A stretch of 64,000 nt of DNA, taken from positions 27,652,001 through 27,716,000 of the forward strand of contig OX485806.1 in NCBI GenBank assembly GCA_950295325.1, in the 5' to 3' direction. Position 1 is the first letter of the stretch, and each line of letters opens with the position of its first letter. Origin of the DNA: Polytrichum commune (lineage: Eukaryota > Streptophyta > Polytrichopsida > Polytrichales > Polytrichaceae). The translations under genes were made by a program, and so were the position numbers. Below the pieces are notes generated by a model. The model was not told the DNA's origin. It saw only the letters and a program-made list of their open reading frames with translations, and did no database searches. Shown here piece by piece: positions 1 through 12,348 of this stretch.

Positions 1-1054
1 CCTTGGTTTTGCTAAAGAGACTAAAATGGGACACTTTATACAAGACTATTGTCGATGGTTGTGCCCATGATTGAATACCGCACAAAGTCCCATTAAATGA
101 ACCCATTGCCAAACTATCAATAGGGATAATAGAGTGAGGTGTGGTGACAGTGACAAATACATGTATTGAAGTTGAGAGATTTCCCACGACCTTTGTTTGT
201 TTAAATGAATCTATAATTGTCATGATTAAACTTCTTTGAGACATCAAGAAGATACAAAAATCACCTTGTAAGTCTTCCCATATAGTTGCCATGAGTTTTT
301 GTCTTATAAAAAATCTACACTACACAGACCATCGTGTAACATAAGCATACACCTCATAACACTATTGAACGAATTGATGTTGTGATATTTGTAAGCACAT
401 TGAAACCCCAAGTGTCATGAGGTGACCCTAATGATGAAGTTGTTGATCAATAATGTTATCTAGCATATGCCTCAAAACATGGTAAGTGGCATTATTACAT
501 ATGTGACACTACATACCATATACGGTGCACTTCAAATGGAACTTTTAAATGTATGTGGCATTTGGTGGTATGTTCATAGTGTGACTGTGAAAATTTGAGG
601 GTACAATAGGGCCAAAAAGTTTGAAAGTGTGTGCAATAAGTGTAGACACATGCACACCTTGCCTCATTCAAAATGATTAGAGTTGAATTAGAACTCATTT
701 CCAACGAGCCTATTCCGACAAACTTTAACATGTTTAGAACATGACACTTGATTATCTATTGTGAAAAACATGAGTATAGTTTGAAGTTGTATCCATTTGT
801 CTCATAGCCAAGTTCATTAAAACCCGTTCCAGGTTCACATGTGAGAACACGGCTATGATCAAGGTGAAGCATCCCTCATTCAAGTCAACCCTAACCGTTG
901 GCATCGTCTCTTTCTCTTGTCTCTTTGAGCTTAGATCATCACTCTTGATCATCTTTGTACATCATGTGAATGAAATGCGGATGTGAAATGTGATTCTTAT
1001 CTTATAACAAGCATAAATATGAACACAAACAAAACTTGTGGACACCACACTTAT
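1..1054. other. Intergenic, nothing recognised
   Basis: AT-rich DNA with short scattered open frames that look random: no conserved motif, no splice-site pattern, no similarity to the other genes here. No inverted repeat with recognisable ends was found by eye. Confidence 0.5.
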
Positions 1055-1700
1055 TCAAATTTTTTTGGCACAAATTGAAAAAATCAATTGCAAAAAAAGA
1101 ACCAACATGCAACCACCCCGGGAGAACCAACACACACCGAAGGGAAATAAGGAAATAATACCCATATGGGCCCTAACCTTCCATGTGACCATTAAGTTAC
1201 TCCGGGTCACAACATGGCCTTTGACCCCCCAAGTTGAATCGCATTTGTTACGAATGTCTTGGTAGACCACGTTCAGGGCCTTTTTTGGATTCGTGAGAGT
1301 TAGTTTCCACTCAATCCTACCATGATCCTGCACAACGTCCCAAATGATTTGTCGTGTTTTCTCAATGGGCCATTGCAAATTATTAAACACCATATCATTC
1401 TGTTGGCACCATATAGTCCACAAAAGACCGCTCCTCAAGAAGAACCAGATGCGACCGATCCGTTTGAAAGTTTTGGATGAAGGTTGATCAAAGAGGCATT
1501 GCATCATAGAAAAATATTTATGTGGGCCAAGATTCTCTCTTTAGGCAAAGAGTTGCTAAATGATGTTAGCCGCACATTGCCACGCTTATTGAGCGAGTGG
1601 ACAACTAAAGAACTCGTGTTCCACCGTTTCCACCAACTGCATGCCACAGTTTGGGCAATTTTTGTCAACCTCTGCCGAAACTTTCCCGCTCCATGGCCTT
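1055..1700 (-). pseudogene. LINE reverse transcriptase C-terminal relic (zf-RVT region)
   Basis: Read on the minus strand, the region first gives a zinc-knuckle-like segment, CPNCGMQLVETVEHEFFSCP, at about 1650-1580. This is the CxxC...H....C pattern of the zf-RVT domain at the C-terminus of plant non-LTR retrotransposon polyproteins. Two in-frame stops follow. An open 150-codon stretch (1507-1055) then has the family-typical LLWTIWCQQNDMVFN block. It is a broken fragment: no reverse transcriptase core is present upstream (plus-strand right side), and stops interrupt the zinc-knuckle part. It differs in sequence from the LINE near 7-9.5 kb, so it probably derives from another LINE lineage. 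The domain assignment rests on motif recognition alone. Confidence 0.7.
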
Positions 1701-1771
1701 ATGTATGACTATTATTCATATGATGTGCATGAAAATGGTCTCTTGTGCAAGCACTTGAAAGTAAACACAAT

Positions 1772-2118
1772 AAACCCCAACGTAACATATTATTATAGAA
1801 ACATGTAACATGAGCACTCAATATACTTTGTTTGGATTCATTGGACCTTTAGTTGGATTTTAAGTTGCATGTTTTACATGTACGCGTGTATCCCCCTTGT
1901 CCAGTGGGCATCGGGTCATTGGCATTACGAACGGACACTTTATTCACGCCGGCCCCTTGCTAAAAAGGGACCGGAGTTTCTATCTATCTATCTGTACGCG
2001 TGTATGAGAAAACCCAACATAACACACTTTGTAAAGACATGTAGCGTGAACACTCGATAAATAGTGTTTGATTCATTGGAACTTCTGGTGGGATTTTAAA
2101 TTGCAAGTTTTACATGCA
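1772..2118. repeat. Imperfect direct repeat, about 110 bp, period about 236 bp
   Basis: Two diverged copies (about 1772-1884 and 2008-2118) share the order 'aaccc(c)aac(g/a)taaca', 'gattcattgga', 'ggattttaa(g/a)ttgca' and 'gttttacatg'. Between them lies a short hairpin (ccggcccctt / aagggaccgg, about 1950-1974) and a tatc run. No coding potential. Confidence 0.6.
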
Positions 2119-3023
2119 TTCATTAATGAGAGAGGAAGATAATGCCAACTTGAGGTGGGCTCATGTGTAGAATCTATGACATGCTTTCCAAGTTGCAAGG
2201 TATACGTAAAGTCACATAACTTTATCGAGCAACAACACGATAGTTTCTTTCCAAAGAAAGAGGATGCGATCTGGAAAACCGCAATAATTTACAGTCGCTT
2301 GTCAAAAAGTTCATAGCACACATTTGGAGTGTTTTTCATAACCATGGAATCCATGAATTATGATCACGTAAGACCTGGTCCTATGGAACGTAGCCAAAGG
2401 GTTGCGTAATGTTATGTGAGTACATGTTCTAGACGTTTTATAATCAAGTCACGTAAGTCTATGTATGTTTGTATAGAGATATAGAGAGAGAAAAGTCGCA
2501 TTAATCAATCCAAGTTGCATATTGTTCCGCACACAATTGTCAACGATGGGTAATTATAACAAGTGTTATACATATTATATTATGGTCCGTACCATATTCC
2601 ATTTGAGGCAATATCATATTAAATTTTGAAAAGAAAAAAAGTCATGTGAAGTTTGGAGTTTGAACCCCCTAGATTTAGTGAAACGAGGCCTACAGTCATA
2701 CATATTTAATATGTTCCTGCTGACCCTGTGTATGTACTATGCACCTTTTTTTTCTTACGTGCTCTGCCCGAGATCTCGAGAGCTTTGAAATTTGAAGCCA
2801 TTTGGGAATCGTGTGAATAAGTCACTCAAGGGATTTTATGGGTGACCGGAAAAAAGATTTGGGTGTATATGCAAAGTCAACTCTCCACACATTGATTTCC
2901 GGAGCTCAGTTACACCGGTTTGTCATATTAGTGTGGGTTTTTTAATTGGAGTGCCTTGTTTCATGTTTGAATTCCTTACCGCTAATAACATAGAATGAAG
3001 AGTAGCTTACACCTAACACACAA
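2119..3023. other. Intergenic, nothing recognised
   Basis: No open frame of note, no paired terminal repeats and no RNA gene seen. Confidence 0.45.
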
Positions 3024-3328
3024 ACTACACAAAATATGATATTTAGTGTTAGATACACTAAATACGAACACTACACTAAATATCACTAACCCTATGAAAG
3101 TAAGTAACATTAAATGTAAACTCAAACACTAAATATCATCTATGGTAATATGTGAAAGTTACATGCATGAATTTAGTGTTTAGTAAGAAAGAGGTGGCAA
3201 CAAGGAAGGCGGCGGCGGCGCATTTATGTCTAACACTAATTATCAAAGAATTGAAAATTAGTGTTGAGCATAGTAGGGTGGTAAAACACTAAATCTAATC
3301 AAACACTAAATATCATATTTGGTGTAGT
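3024..3328. mobile_element. MITE family A, copy 1 (ACTACACAAAATATGATATT ends)
   Basis: The element starts ACTACACAAAATATGATATT and ends with the near-perfect inverse (AATATCATATTTGGTGTAGT), about 305 bp, with no coding capacity. The interior repeats 'acactaaatatca' subterminally several times, as expected for transposase-binding sites of a non-autonomous DNA transposon. Two further copies lie at 23034-23363 (same orientation) and 41161-41488 (reverse). No convincing target-site duplication is visible, so the superfamily is undecided. Confidence 0.8.
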
Positions 3329-4594
3329 GTGGCAGCCAAGTTGACGTGCCATGGTAATTAGGGCCATTTCACATGTGTGATTAAGGGCCTTTAGAAAGAA
3401 AAGAAAAAAGAAAAAGTTAGGATTTCTTGTAATCGTGGTTGGTGGGTTGAAGACCATGATGAAGTCACACCACTCTCAAAAAGCATGGGTCACGAGACAT
3501 ATTGTAGAGTTAATTTAGACCAAAATGTTGTTTTTATGAGAACCAAATTAACTAAAAATGTTATAAACACATGTATTTTACAAAAAAAATTATAAATTTT
3601 TAAGAGTGTACAGATTGTTAAAATTTGTGTTTGTTTGCTTCTAACATCATTGCCTTTGTTACCCCAAGGCAATGTATTTGGAATCTTTCTCTACAAAAAC
3701 CGGGTGACCATCAAACATTATCCAATTTTGGACATGGAGGATTCCATGTTATTTCCACGTCTCTTTCTCGTCTATTGTAGAATATGCTCACCCACGGTCA
3801 CTTCTATTTTTGGTGACATTGTGTAATACAAAGTGGGACCGCCACTCATCTCTCAATCAATGAGAGATCCCAAAAGTGGCAGTCTTGGTCAACGATCATT
3901 AGTTTAAAATGACCCTTAGAGTGGTCTTCGTGACTTGTCATGTAGCACTGAGTGTCATATTATGACTCATGTTGTATTTGTCACCTAATGACTGCAAGTC
4001 AATCAACATGGGCCAACAAAGAATAATATGTGCCACACTAGTCCAAGTTTACATTGCAATGTGAACATTGAGACCATAATAAAAAAACGGCTAGTTGCAA
4101 GGGTGCTATGCCCTACTATTCCCTGCACACATCGTTGATTCCGGTCAAATGTCCAACCAAGGCCCAATTTAGAGACCAATTTGTATCAACACTCAATTAC
4201 AACTGAACTCCACTCGAAGAGCCACCACTTACACCATAGAATGATAACACCTATGTGGCAAGTGTTGGTTGGTTGCTAAACTTTGGCATGTTTTATAGAC
4301 CACCACTAAGCCTCTTCCCTCTAGCTAGAGCCAATCAAAACGACTTGGTAAAGACTAATATCTATGTTGACAAGGTATTACTCCAACATGTAACTCCAAT
4401 CAGTAACGCACACTAATAGGACAAATTGGTGTACTACGTGGACTACATTGAATATCTCAAGTCGTGCATGTTACAATTCGGAGTTATGAAGTGCTATACC
4501 TATTTAACAACGATGTGATATTCTACCAAGCAAAGTCATTTATGTTCCTATTGAACTTTTTTGTTAGTGAATATTTAATCCTCAAGTAAGAAAC
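3329..4594. other. Intergenic, nothing recognised
   Basis: No gene, RNA gene or bounded repeat seen. A small palindrome occurs near 3848-3867 (tctctcaatcaatgagaga). Confidence 0.4.
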
Positions 4595-4778
4595 ATTGTA
4601 TTCAGTGTCACATATTGTTTGGAATTACGCAGCGATGTATCTCATATACTACCAACAACTGTCAAATTGGTTGTTGGATATTATAGAACATCGACAACTC
4701 CACATGGCAAAGAATCACATGAATCGTAAAAAGATACAACATCGTGTAACCCTAAATAGTAAGTGGCACTAAATACCA
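4595..4778. mobile_element. Short inverted-repeat element (about 185 bp MITE, family B)
   Basis: The left arm (attgtattcagtgtcacat...) and right arm (...agtggcactaaatac) are imperfect inverse repeats that extend about 40 bp inward. The right arm resembles the outer arms of the element at 56293-56870, so this is probably a small dispersed family. The two arms differ at several bases, so it is old. Confidence 0.5.
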
Positions 4779-4810
4779 TCTTTAGTGTAGTCATCCATGT
4801 GTGTGGCACG

Positions 4811-4840
4811 ATCATCCATCCATCCATCCATCCATCCATC
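4811..4840. repeat. (CATC)n microsatellite
   Basis: About seven uninterrupted CATC units. Similar GATG/CATC or CAT runs lie near 11973-12004 and 13209-13232. Confidence 0.9.
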
Positions 4841-4979
4841 TGATGCAAAGCCCGTCTATCTTTAGTGCTTTCAATTGGGCAGGTCTTGTTCCTTGCTTGT
4901 GCTAGTGTCCCTTCGGGTGGTGGAATCAAATCCAAAAAAGTTGGCCAACTTGTGTGTGTGTCCGTGGTTCCCTTTTGGG

Positions 4980-5364
4980 GCATCACCACCCATCCTCAAA
5001 AACGGATGACCTCAACTTATATTGTGAGAGGCGGCTTGCAAAAGTGTCCCACCCATCCTGCAAAATGGATGATTTGTTGGTAGGGCCGGCTTGGAAGTTG
5101 AGGTTGGCTTGCAAATTGGGGTCATTTTGGGGGTCGGAGCTCCGCCCCCAAAACAAAAAAGGAGCCCCCCTAAACAACAAAGGACAAACTCCATATTCCT
5201 CTCCGATTTCCAAGGTGCCAATGAGATTCATCTTGCTTTTGTTTCTTCCTTGTTTTATCACCTTATATACAAGTCATGGGTGGGACACATGGCTTGCAAA
5301 CCGGATGACTTGAACTTATTGTGAGGATGATCCACCCTGCATTTTGTGGGATGGGTGGTGATGC
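4980..5364. mobile_element. Fold-back element with GCATCACCACCCATCC ends
   Basis: GCATCACCACCCATCC at the left is exactly inverted at the right (GGATGGGTGGTGATGC). Inside, a nearly perfect palindrome (ttgggggtcggagctccgcccccaa region, 5128-5152) sits close to the middle. The 'cggatgac..aactta' motif recurs near both arms. The overlapping open frames on both strands here are by-products of this low-complexity sequence. Confidence 0.5.
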
Positions 5365-5584
5365 TCTATAAAAAATAACAAAACATGCCTCAAAGTTCTC
5401 AAGCAACATCTTGTTCGGGAAACTTGGCTTCGTCCAACCTACCCGAACCATGATCACTCCCTTTTTCGCACTTTGTTGCACAATGAAAGGCTAAGTTAAC
5501 CGCACCCGAGTACTTTAGGCACTAACTTGTAGATTACTTGCACTTTAACAAGGACATTTTTGTCCACGGCCCCAACTGACATCC

Positions 5585-6260
5585 CGTGGATTTTGTTCAA
5601 AATAGGAATGTAAATAAAAGGGCCACTTCACACACGAGACTGAGAGCCCGTCACCATTACACTTCGAGCACTCTCGTTGGTAGAAAAGGCGGAGCCGGTC
5701 CAAGTTCACTTCACACTATGCTTGACGGACCAACGGAGTATGTGAATGGAAGATGGATGTTAACTCTACATGGATACTTACATGGCATTGAATGGACCGT
5801 GTTGCATGGTCACTTGGACTATTTTTTTAAACCATCTCTTGGAGGTAGGCCTTAACACAAAACCGGGAGACCATGGCACTCTGAATGCTCACAACCGTTG
5901 ATTTATTCTATTTTATCATGTGCGAGGATCCACATGAATAGGAATTCATTGAAATAATATTTGGTTGAGGGCTTGGTCACATATTACTTTACATTACACT
6001 TGAGGGTCCGTGACCACACTACATGATTTTGGAGGTGTCTTGGGACAACCTTTGGACGCTTTCTTTTGGGCCCTCACAATTTCATGGTCATGGCTCTGGG
6101 CTTGTGTGCGAAGTGGCCCTAAGCCATTCCAATCCTTCCTTGACGTAGCTAGTCAAATGGTGTGGCGTTGATCTCCAAAAGCTTAAGCATGAGATTGGAG
6201 GCATGGTTATTTCTCTAACTTACACCTTGCGAAGTGCTCACGTCTTTAGAAAGACTTTGA
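5585..6260 (+). repeat. Dispersed repeat D, copy 1
   Basis: Shares long stretches with two other places: about 32690-33430 (same orientation, DRC2 intron 5) and 44777-45180 (reverse, DRC2 intron 13). Shared landmarks are 'tacatggcatt.aatgga', 'ccatggcact' or 'ccatgacact', 'cacttcacacacgag', and 'atttggttgagggc' or 'tttgattgaaagc'. No coding frame is preserved. The ends are not resolved by eye, and the superfamily is unknown. Confidence 0.5.
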
Positions 6261-6959
6261 CAATTTGATCACTTCAAGATTTGTATTATGCTTGCAACTC
6301 TCCGTCACTCTATATGATGTTTGTAATTTTCAACAAAATCCTTATCAAATTTCTCATCATAATAATGAGATTTATGATTATGGTGGGGTTTCAATCCAGT
6401 CAACTTCTCTATTTGTTAATAAAATTATCAATTTGGGGGGAGGGGGAGGGGGACATTAACCACATGGGTGTGATCTTTTGATGATCCTTCACAATTTTTT
6501 GATGGTTATAAATAACTCCTTAAAAGTGTAGTAGATTAAAGCACATCTTAGAAAAACACTTTACTCCATATGTCCTCACAAGTCTTTCGGTGTTAATTAG
6601 CGAATCTCACCAAAGTGAAGGGAGTTGAGTAAAACCCTACCCGCCATGGGTTTAAAGTCGCTTCATTCCAACTAGGTTCTTCCACCCCACCCTACACACA
6701 TAGCAATATTAGTGTAGATTAATTGTCAACTTTTCATTTGTTTTCTTTGAAAAATCCAGCTTGTTCTTGGATTTTGAGAACTTGACTAACATTGAGGAAG
6801 TCTTGAAGAGAAACAAGTGTTCGAACAAATGCGTAGAAAACATTTATATATCAATAATACATGGCATCTAGGTACATGTTAAGTATATGGGTGGTGTCTA
6901 TGTAAACTCATTCACTATGGATGAAGAGGTTACAATTAGAAACACACCCATTATAAGTT
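6261..6959. other. Intergenic, nothing firm
   Basis: AT-rich, with a short G-rich run (6435-6452). It may hold the eroded 5' part of the LINE that follows, but no endonuclease motif can be read here. Confidence 0.35.
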
Positions 6960-9540
6960 TGGGGCCCCATTCATTCTAGGTGGAGCATGTTGGACTAATT
7001 TGGGATCTCTTACGTCATTTTTTGATTTGTACGTTCTACAAGTAGTATTGACATACATATGGAAGGTTTAATTGTGCATACGCCTTCGTCGTGGATGAGT
7101 TTTGTTGGTCTCACCAACATTCTCATGTCAGACACTAATATCCCGACCTACAACAAATGGGGAGATGGTCGTTGTTGTGGAGTATCAATGGAGTGCATAG
7201 TTCTATCTCCGATTTCTCTGTAGATAATAAAAAATTCAATTCAAATCACTGCCCTCTCGTCTTCAAAATATGTCATAATGTAGGATCAAGGCCTATAACT
7301 CACTCCGTCTAGTCAAGCTCAAGTTCTCCATCTAACACATGGTTTGATAGTGATTGCCAAGAGGTCCGGTGAAACTTCCATACGGTGTTAAACTCTAGTC
7401 ACTCAAGCAATACTTCCACAATTACTTTCAAAAGTACCACATGGTGATCCAGTATAAGAAGCGCTCTTACCTTGAGCGCAAACAAAAGGAACTTTTTTTG
7501 GGGCTAAAAAATGGCCCCAAATAATTTTGGAAGAGCTTTGAAGAAAAAAACCATTTGACCCTCACATTTACGCCACAAGAAATAATTAAATTATTGCACC
7601 AAACTATACAAGACAAAGCATCATTGATAATTTTATTATGAACATTCAACTTCTTGATTTTTTTATAGTAGGTGAAATATGGGTCCATATGAAAGGCATA
7701 GCAAATCATGAGGCCGATGATATCCATGGTTAAAACATAAGTTTCTGAAATGGGTTGCAAATGATTCGTGTGATCCAATCACATCGCTATTTATTTTGGT
7801 GTTACAAAGGGTTTCATGGGCTTCATGGACTATCGACATCATTCAAATGATCTTGAAATTTGGTGAAAGACGCTCCTTGGGAACTATATGACTACAATGC
7901 TAGGAACAATCTTTGGCAAGCTTTACAACTTTGTTTTAGAATAAGATTAGTTGATGGGCGGAATTGAAAGGGGTGAGAGCAAGATGACAAGTACGTTCCA
8001 AGGAAGGTAGATCTACTTTGGAGCACATCCTCACATTACATACTTTAATCGAATAACGAGTATTTGCAAGTCAATGTCTCTATTCTTGTTTTGTTGATTT
8101 CAAAAAAACCTTTAATACAATCCCACATGACAAGCTTGGGCACGCCTCCAACGATTAGATGTACCACCTCGTTTACAACATGCCGTTAAAGCCATGTACA
8201 CTGCAATCTATGCAAAAATTCAAATAATTGGCGACAAACATGGCGAAGTAATGCCTGACTCGGTGTTAAACAAGGATGTCCCCTCTCTCCCACACTATTT
8301 GGCTTGTACATTGATGAACTTGAAACATATATGGACTAGATCGACAAGGATTCTTCATATTTCCTTAACACAATTGTCATTCTTCTTTATCATGACGATA
8401 TTGTTCTACTCTCTAAATCTAGAGCATGCCTACAAAGACTTTGAGCAATCTTTATGAGTTTTTTCAGTTCTTCTAGCCTTAAAGTCAACTTTATCTAAGA
8501 CTAAAATTATGAAATTTGGCTACAACAAAAAATGCATTTATCTAGACAAATACCCAATTGAGATAATTCATGAATACAAAGACCTTGGGATTGATTTTTA
8601 TTCACATGGTTACTTTGAGCCATCTAATAAAAGGCGAAGAATCACATGTATGAAAGCCTTAATGGACACTTTAAGGAAATAAGCAATACTTAGAGTCACA
8701 TGTTGGGAACTCAAATCCAATCTATTCAAGGCTTTGGTGCTTCCAACTTTCACATATGGCAGTGAAATTTTGGGAGGTGACTTAAAAACTCTCATTGGAA
8801 GGTTTCTGAGAAGGGCATGAAGATGCATATGAAGTCTCATGTCAAAGCGTGTTCTTCAACTACCTATTATATTCTGTTGGCCAGATTTGGAGAACTCTTA
8901 GGCTTATTATAGGCTTTCAACATTGGCTCACCCACCTATTTCCTCTTGGTTACTTAGTAAAGCAACATTACTTTCCCAACACTTGGCACAAATCGACAAC
9001 CATGTGGAAGACATCATGGGCTCTATCTCACTGGGACACCCATGACAACCCAACTGCATCAAAATTTGCATATGATGATATCAAGGAGGGTTTTCTTACT
9101 AAAGAGTGGAACTTTTTCCATTTTTTAGAGAAGAAACTAGATTATCTCCATCCGAAGAAATTTCTCAATTACAATTGTGAATTGTACTCATGCAACCATT
9201 GACACCACCACATCACAAAACCATCTTTGCTAATTGCACCTCAAACCATAAACAAGCCACTGAAATTGGATGATGGTCGACTACGCCTACCTTTAGAGAC
9301 ACCAAAGTATACCACTTTTGCTCCTACAATGCTGTTGAAAACGAGTCATGTTTCATGTTGGATTGTCCCCTATATAAGCCCGTTAGAAATAAGTTTCCAT
9401 CGTTCTTCAAGAATGTGCTTGTAGGAAGTCTCGAGTCTTTCTTTCAATTAGACCGCCGAGTTGACATTAGCCTCTATCTCACAGAGGCTACCGAACTCTT
9501 CCACTCTAAAGAAATAGCTTGTTTGAAACCATCCTGATGT
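6960..9540 (+). pseudogene. Decayed LINE (non-LTR retrotransposon): EN tail, RT, C-terminal region
   Basis: Plus-strand fragments in different frames appear in polyprotein order. About 7090-7290 encodes the end of an AP-endonuclease-like region (NSNHCPLVF, resembling the SDHCPL motif). About 7450-7620 resembles the RT preamble (SYLERKQKELF). About 8085-8125 gives RT motif A (FVDFKKTFNTIPH). About 8263-8320 gives GVKQGCPLSPTLFGLYIDEL. About 8385-8420 gives the catalytic block as LYHDDIVLLSKS. About 8485-8520 gives KVNLSKTKIMKFG. The C-terminal part runs to a stop at 9537 and includes LDCPLYKPVRNKF. Many frameshifts and stops separate the blocks, and the usual A of the YADD box is H, so it cannot be active. 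A related 3' fragment lies at 49926-50450 on the other strand. Confidence 0.85.
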
Positions 9541-10066
9541 ATTTTCAGTCCCGTTAGCCTTTTCAATTTCATTTTATTACAATATGAAGAGTAATCGGCG
9601 GCTTGAAGAAGGTTGTTGGACACACCATTAGCTATTCTTGGATGGTGGAATGCTAGCTTGCAAATACTATAGGCTTGTGCAAGGCTTGATTACCGGCTTC
9701 ATGAGACATATGACATTCCTATTTCCCACTTACTTACAAACATCATCTTGAATTCAAGCAAGATAAAGGATTTGGCTCATATATTCACACATACATCTAA
9801 AATATTTATAGACCCACATAGCTGAACCACATGGTGAAGTTGTGTTATGTTGCCCAATATGATCCAAAAATAGACAAGTTCAAACTCTACGATGCTAATT
9901 TCGGAGTCGAATCAACTAAAGAAAACTCATATGTCATAATACGATTGAATGCATTTCCACCTTAGAGTTGATAAGATTGGTGCAGGCCTGGGTCGAGGGC
10001 TAGATGCTCACCTCTTTGAGTTGGCCCCCTGCCGATTCTAACCAAGGTAAAAAATGGTCTAGTAAA
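9541..10066. other. Intergenic flank of the LINE
   Basis: Probable 3' untranslated tail of the LINE and unrelated sequence. The stretch 9889-10030 resembles 10880-11010 (both have 'gaatgcatttccacctt' or 'gtatgcattttcacctc' followed by a 'tagatgctcacc' or 'gagcatctagc' motif), suggesting another old dispersed repeat. Confidence 0.35.
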
Positions 10067-10571
10067 GGGGCGGTTTACACTATGGACCATGAAGTCGTCC
10101 CACGTAAGAGGCCTATTTTGCGTGGGACGACTTCATGGGACGACTTCCATGGTCCGAGTTACTGAAATATTAGTTTTCATGGTTCGTGGGCCCTTCACTA
10201 GGTGTAAACCGAATGTGGACCATGAAGAATGACCATGCACCAAAAAGTGGAGTCATTAACTAAGTTGGAAAAAAAATCATTAAAAAAATCCAAAAAAATC
10301 CAAAAAATCATTAAAACGGCATTTTTCTGACATGGGCCCTTGCTATTTTTCCTAGACCGCCTCTTTTGCTTGTCCCAACGGAAAACCTGTTGGACCATGG
10401 CAGTGGATAGAGTAGGCTTAAAAAAACAAATTTGTGGACCTCAACCTCCGTGGTCACTCTGCCATTTTTTCCTTAGTGTAAACCCAAGTCGTCCTGGGAC
10501 GACTTCAACGTCCAATCACATCGCTTAGACGGCCGTGGGATGACTTCATGGTCCATAGTGTAAACCGCCCC
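10067..10571. mobile_element. Fold-back MITE with GGGGCGGTTTACAC ends
   Basis: The left end GGGGCGGTTTACACTATGG is exactly inverted at the right end, and the match continues into 'accatgaagtcgtcccacg' with one difference. AAA flanks both sides (10064-10066 and 10572-10574), a possible 3-bp target duplication. G-rich ends and a 3-bp duplication fit PIF/Harbinger-like MITEs. The 'gacttcatgg(t/g)' block is repeated several times inside in both orientations, so the transcript would fold strongly. No coding region. Confidence 0.75.
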
Positions 10572-10574
10572 AAA

Positions 10575-11010
10575 GATCCTCATATGTTTGTAGTTTATTC
10601 ATCTCAAGTGGACCTACCTAGACCATGGCTTGGGGAGAACCAACGGTTAGTTACAGATGAACTAGTTGAGTTTGAGAAATAATAACTGGTTGGAGTTGGA
10701 GACTTCAAGAGAATTACCGATCATTCTAGAAGAATATAAGGAATATACCTCAAACGAATAAAGCAACACCGGAAAGATGTCAACATGTAATTTGTTGGAT
10801 TTAAAATCACTAGGATCTTGACCGACTATGCCCGAAAACTTCCCGGGTATTGTTTAGACTAATTTGGGATGTTTGATACTAATCTTAAAGCCAAATTGCT
10901 TAAAAAAGAGAGACTTCGACATGCTACAATATAATTGTATGCATTTTCACCTCGTGTAATAATGGTAGGGGCATAACTCAAAGTGGTGAGCATCTAGCTT
11001 TGACCATGGC
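10575..11010 (+). repeat. Dispersed repeat G, copy 1
   Basis: Shares 'actggttggagttggagacttcaagagaattacc', 'aatatacctcaaa', 'catgtaa...gttgga' and 'ggatcttgacc' (in short pieces) with 48142-48350, and more weakly with the two halves of 26185-26850. No open frame is preserved. Boundaries are approximate. Confidence 0.5.
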
Positions 11011-12348
11011 CGCAGGGGGAAGAGGGAATTATCGTTGACGAGCATATGTCTCATCCATCCAACATAACGAAGCTACATATTCAAATGAAGCTACCTATCC
11101 CGAAATGTTGCATTCCTTCGGCATTCCTAAGAATCAAACAACAAACTCCGCCTGCCTCCAACCCAAAACCTCAAACCCCAACCACAAAACTCACAAAAAA
11201 CCCAATGTCGATGTGCACATTGATAAGATCTGATTGGCGGTGAAGAGAAAGACGTGTAGATGAAACCAGGAGGACGAAGACTAAACTCGTTTGTAACCCT
11301 AACCCTAGCAGGTGACGCAACCGCCTCAGAGGGCAACATTTTGGGAAAGGACTCTAAGCCTCCTCTTCGAAAAGCTGGACCCCCCCCCCCATAATTTGTG
11401 GTCAATTCATCTCGAATGACTCAGATTAAACTGATTTGAAACCCTTAAAACTAGTTCCGATTTCAATTCACCTTAAAAAAGTAACTTCAACCCGCATGCT
11501 ATTTTGTGGTTTTATAAAATATTGGATGAATGAGAGGTGCGACGGTGTGCGAAAATGTGCTCTCTCTAGAGGCCCGGGAACTCAAAGAGCAAGACATGTA
11601 GCCTAATCTAGTGTGGCCCACCTAATTAAGAGGAGACCCGATTTTCCAATTTCTATAGATAGGAGTCATAACGGTGGAATTCAAACAACTAACGCAGCCG
11701 TAGTAACTTACTAATGATTATTGGGCTTCATTTGAAAAGTTACTAATTGCTGCCGGTCAGTAAATGCAGCTGGGGTACATTTGGCACCTGGGAATTCCAT
11801 AATTGCTGCTAAGCAAACCGACCACTTTAAGGGAAATATATTCTCACTTCAGGTGAAGAAGTGGTGGTAGGCTGGCTGGTACGTGACACCCATCATGGCC
11901 ATGTAGGTATGGGCATGCATCATCACATGCATCCATGGATGCATGGATGGATGTCGGTACCTTTTGTGCATAGTGGGCATCATCATCATCATCATCATCA
12001 TCATACCTACACATATACAGAGATGGCTAGATTGGGTCCACGTCCCATGTGACGACGATCCACTTTGAGGTAGGACAAGGAATGGGAATTTGGAATGTGC
12101 TTGAAATGGGATGCGATGTAATAATTGACATCGAGGTTTCTAAGTTTTTGAAGTCTTGCCTCCATTTGTAAATTACATAACATTACTTCAAATTTGGGTC
12201 AAAGGTTTGTCATGACATGATAGTTTAACTTCATAAAAAGCCAAAATTTTTGGTCAAAGTCAAACATTTTTTTCGTTGCACCAAACTTGGGGATTCGAAG
12301 ACCACTTGAGCATTATGAAATGCTTGAATTGCGGTAAAACATGAAGGG
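11011..12348. other. Intergenic; includes a (CAT)n tract
   Basis: No gene recognised. A CAT trinucleotide run of about ten units lies at 11973-12004, preceded by a catgcatgg-rich patch (11913-11953). A C-run (11381-11392) has no partner. Confidence 0.4.

Noticed and set aside
4954-5313. 119-codon plus-strand frame and overlapping minus-strand frames
   Set aside because: Both strands open across the fold-back element 4980-5364; no motif.
8610-8840. Minus-strand open frame over the LINE
   Set aside because: Shadow of the LINE reading on the plus strand.
11376-11395. C-run as a possible MITE end
   Set aside because: Lacks the GAG terminus, 8-bp duplication and family interior; same for the C-run at 47620-47631.
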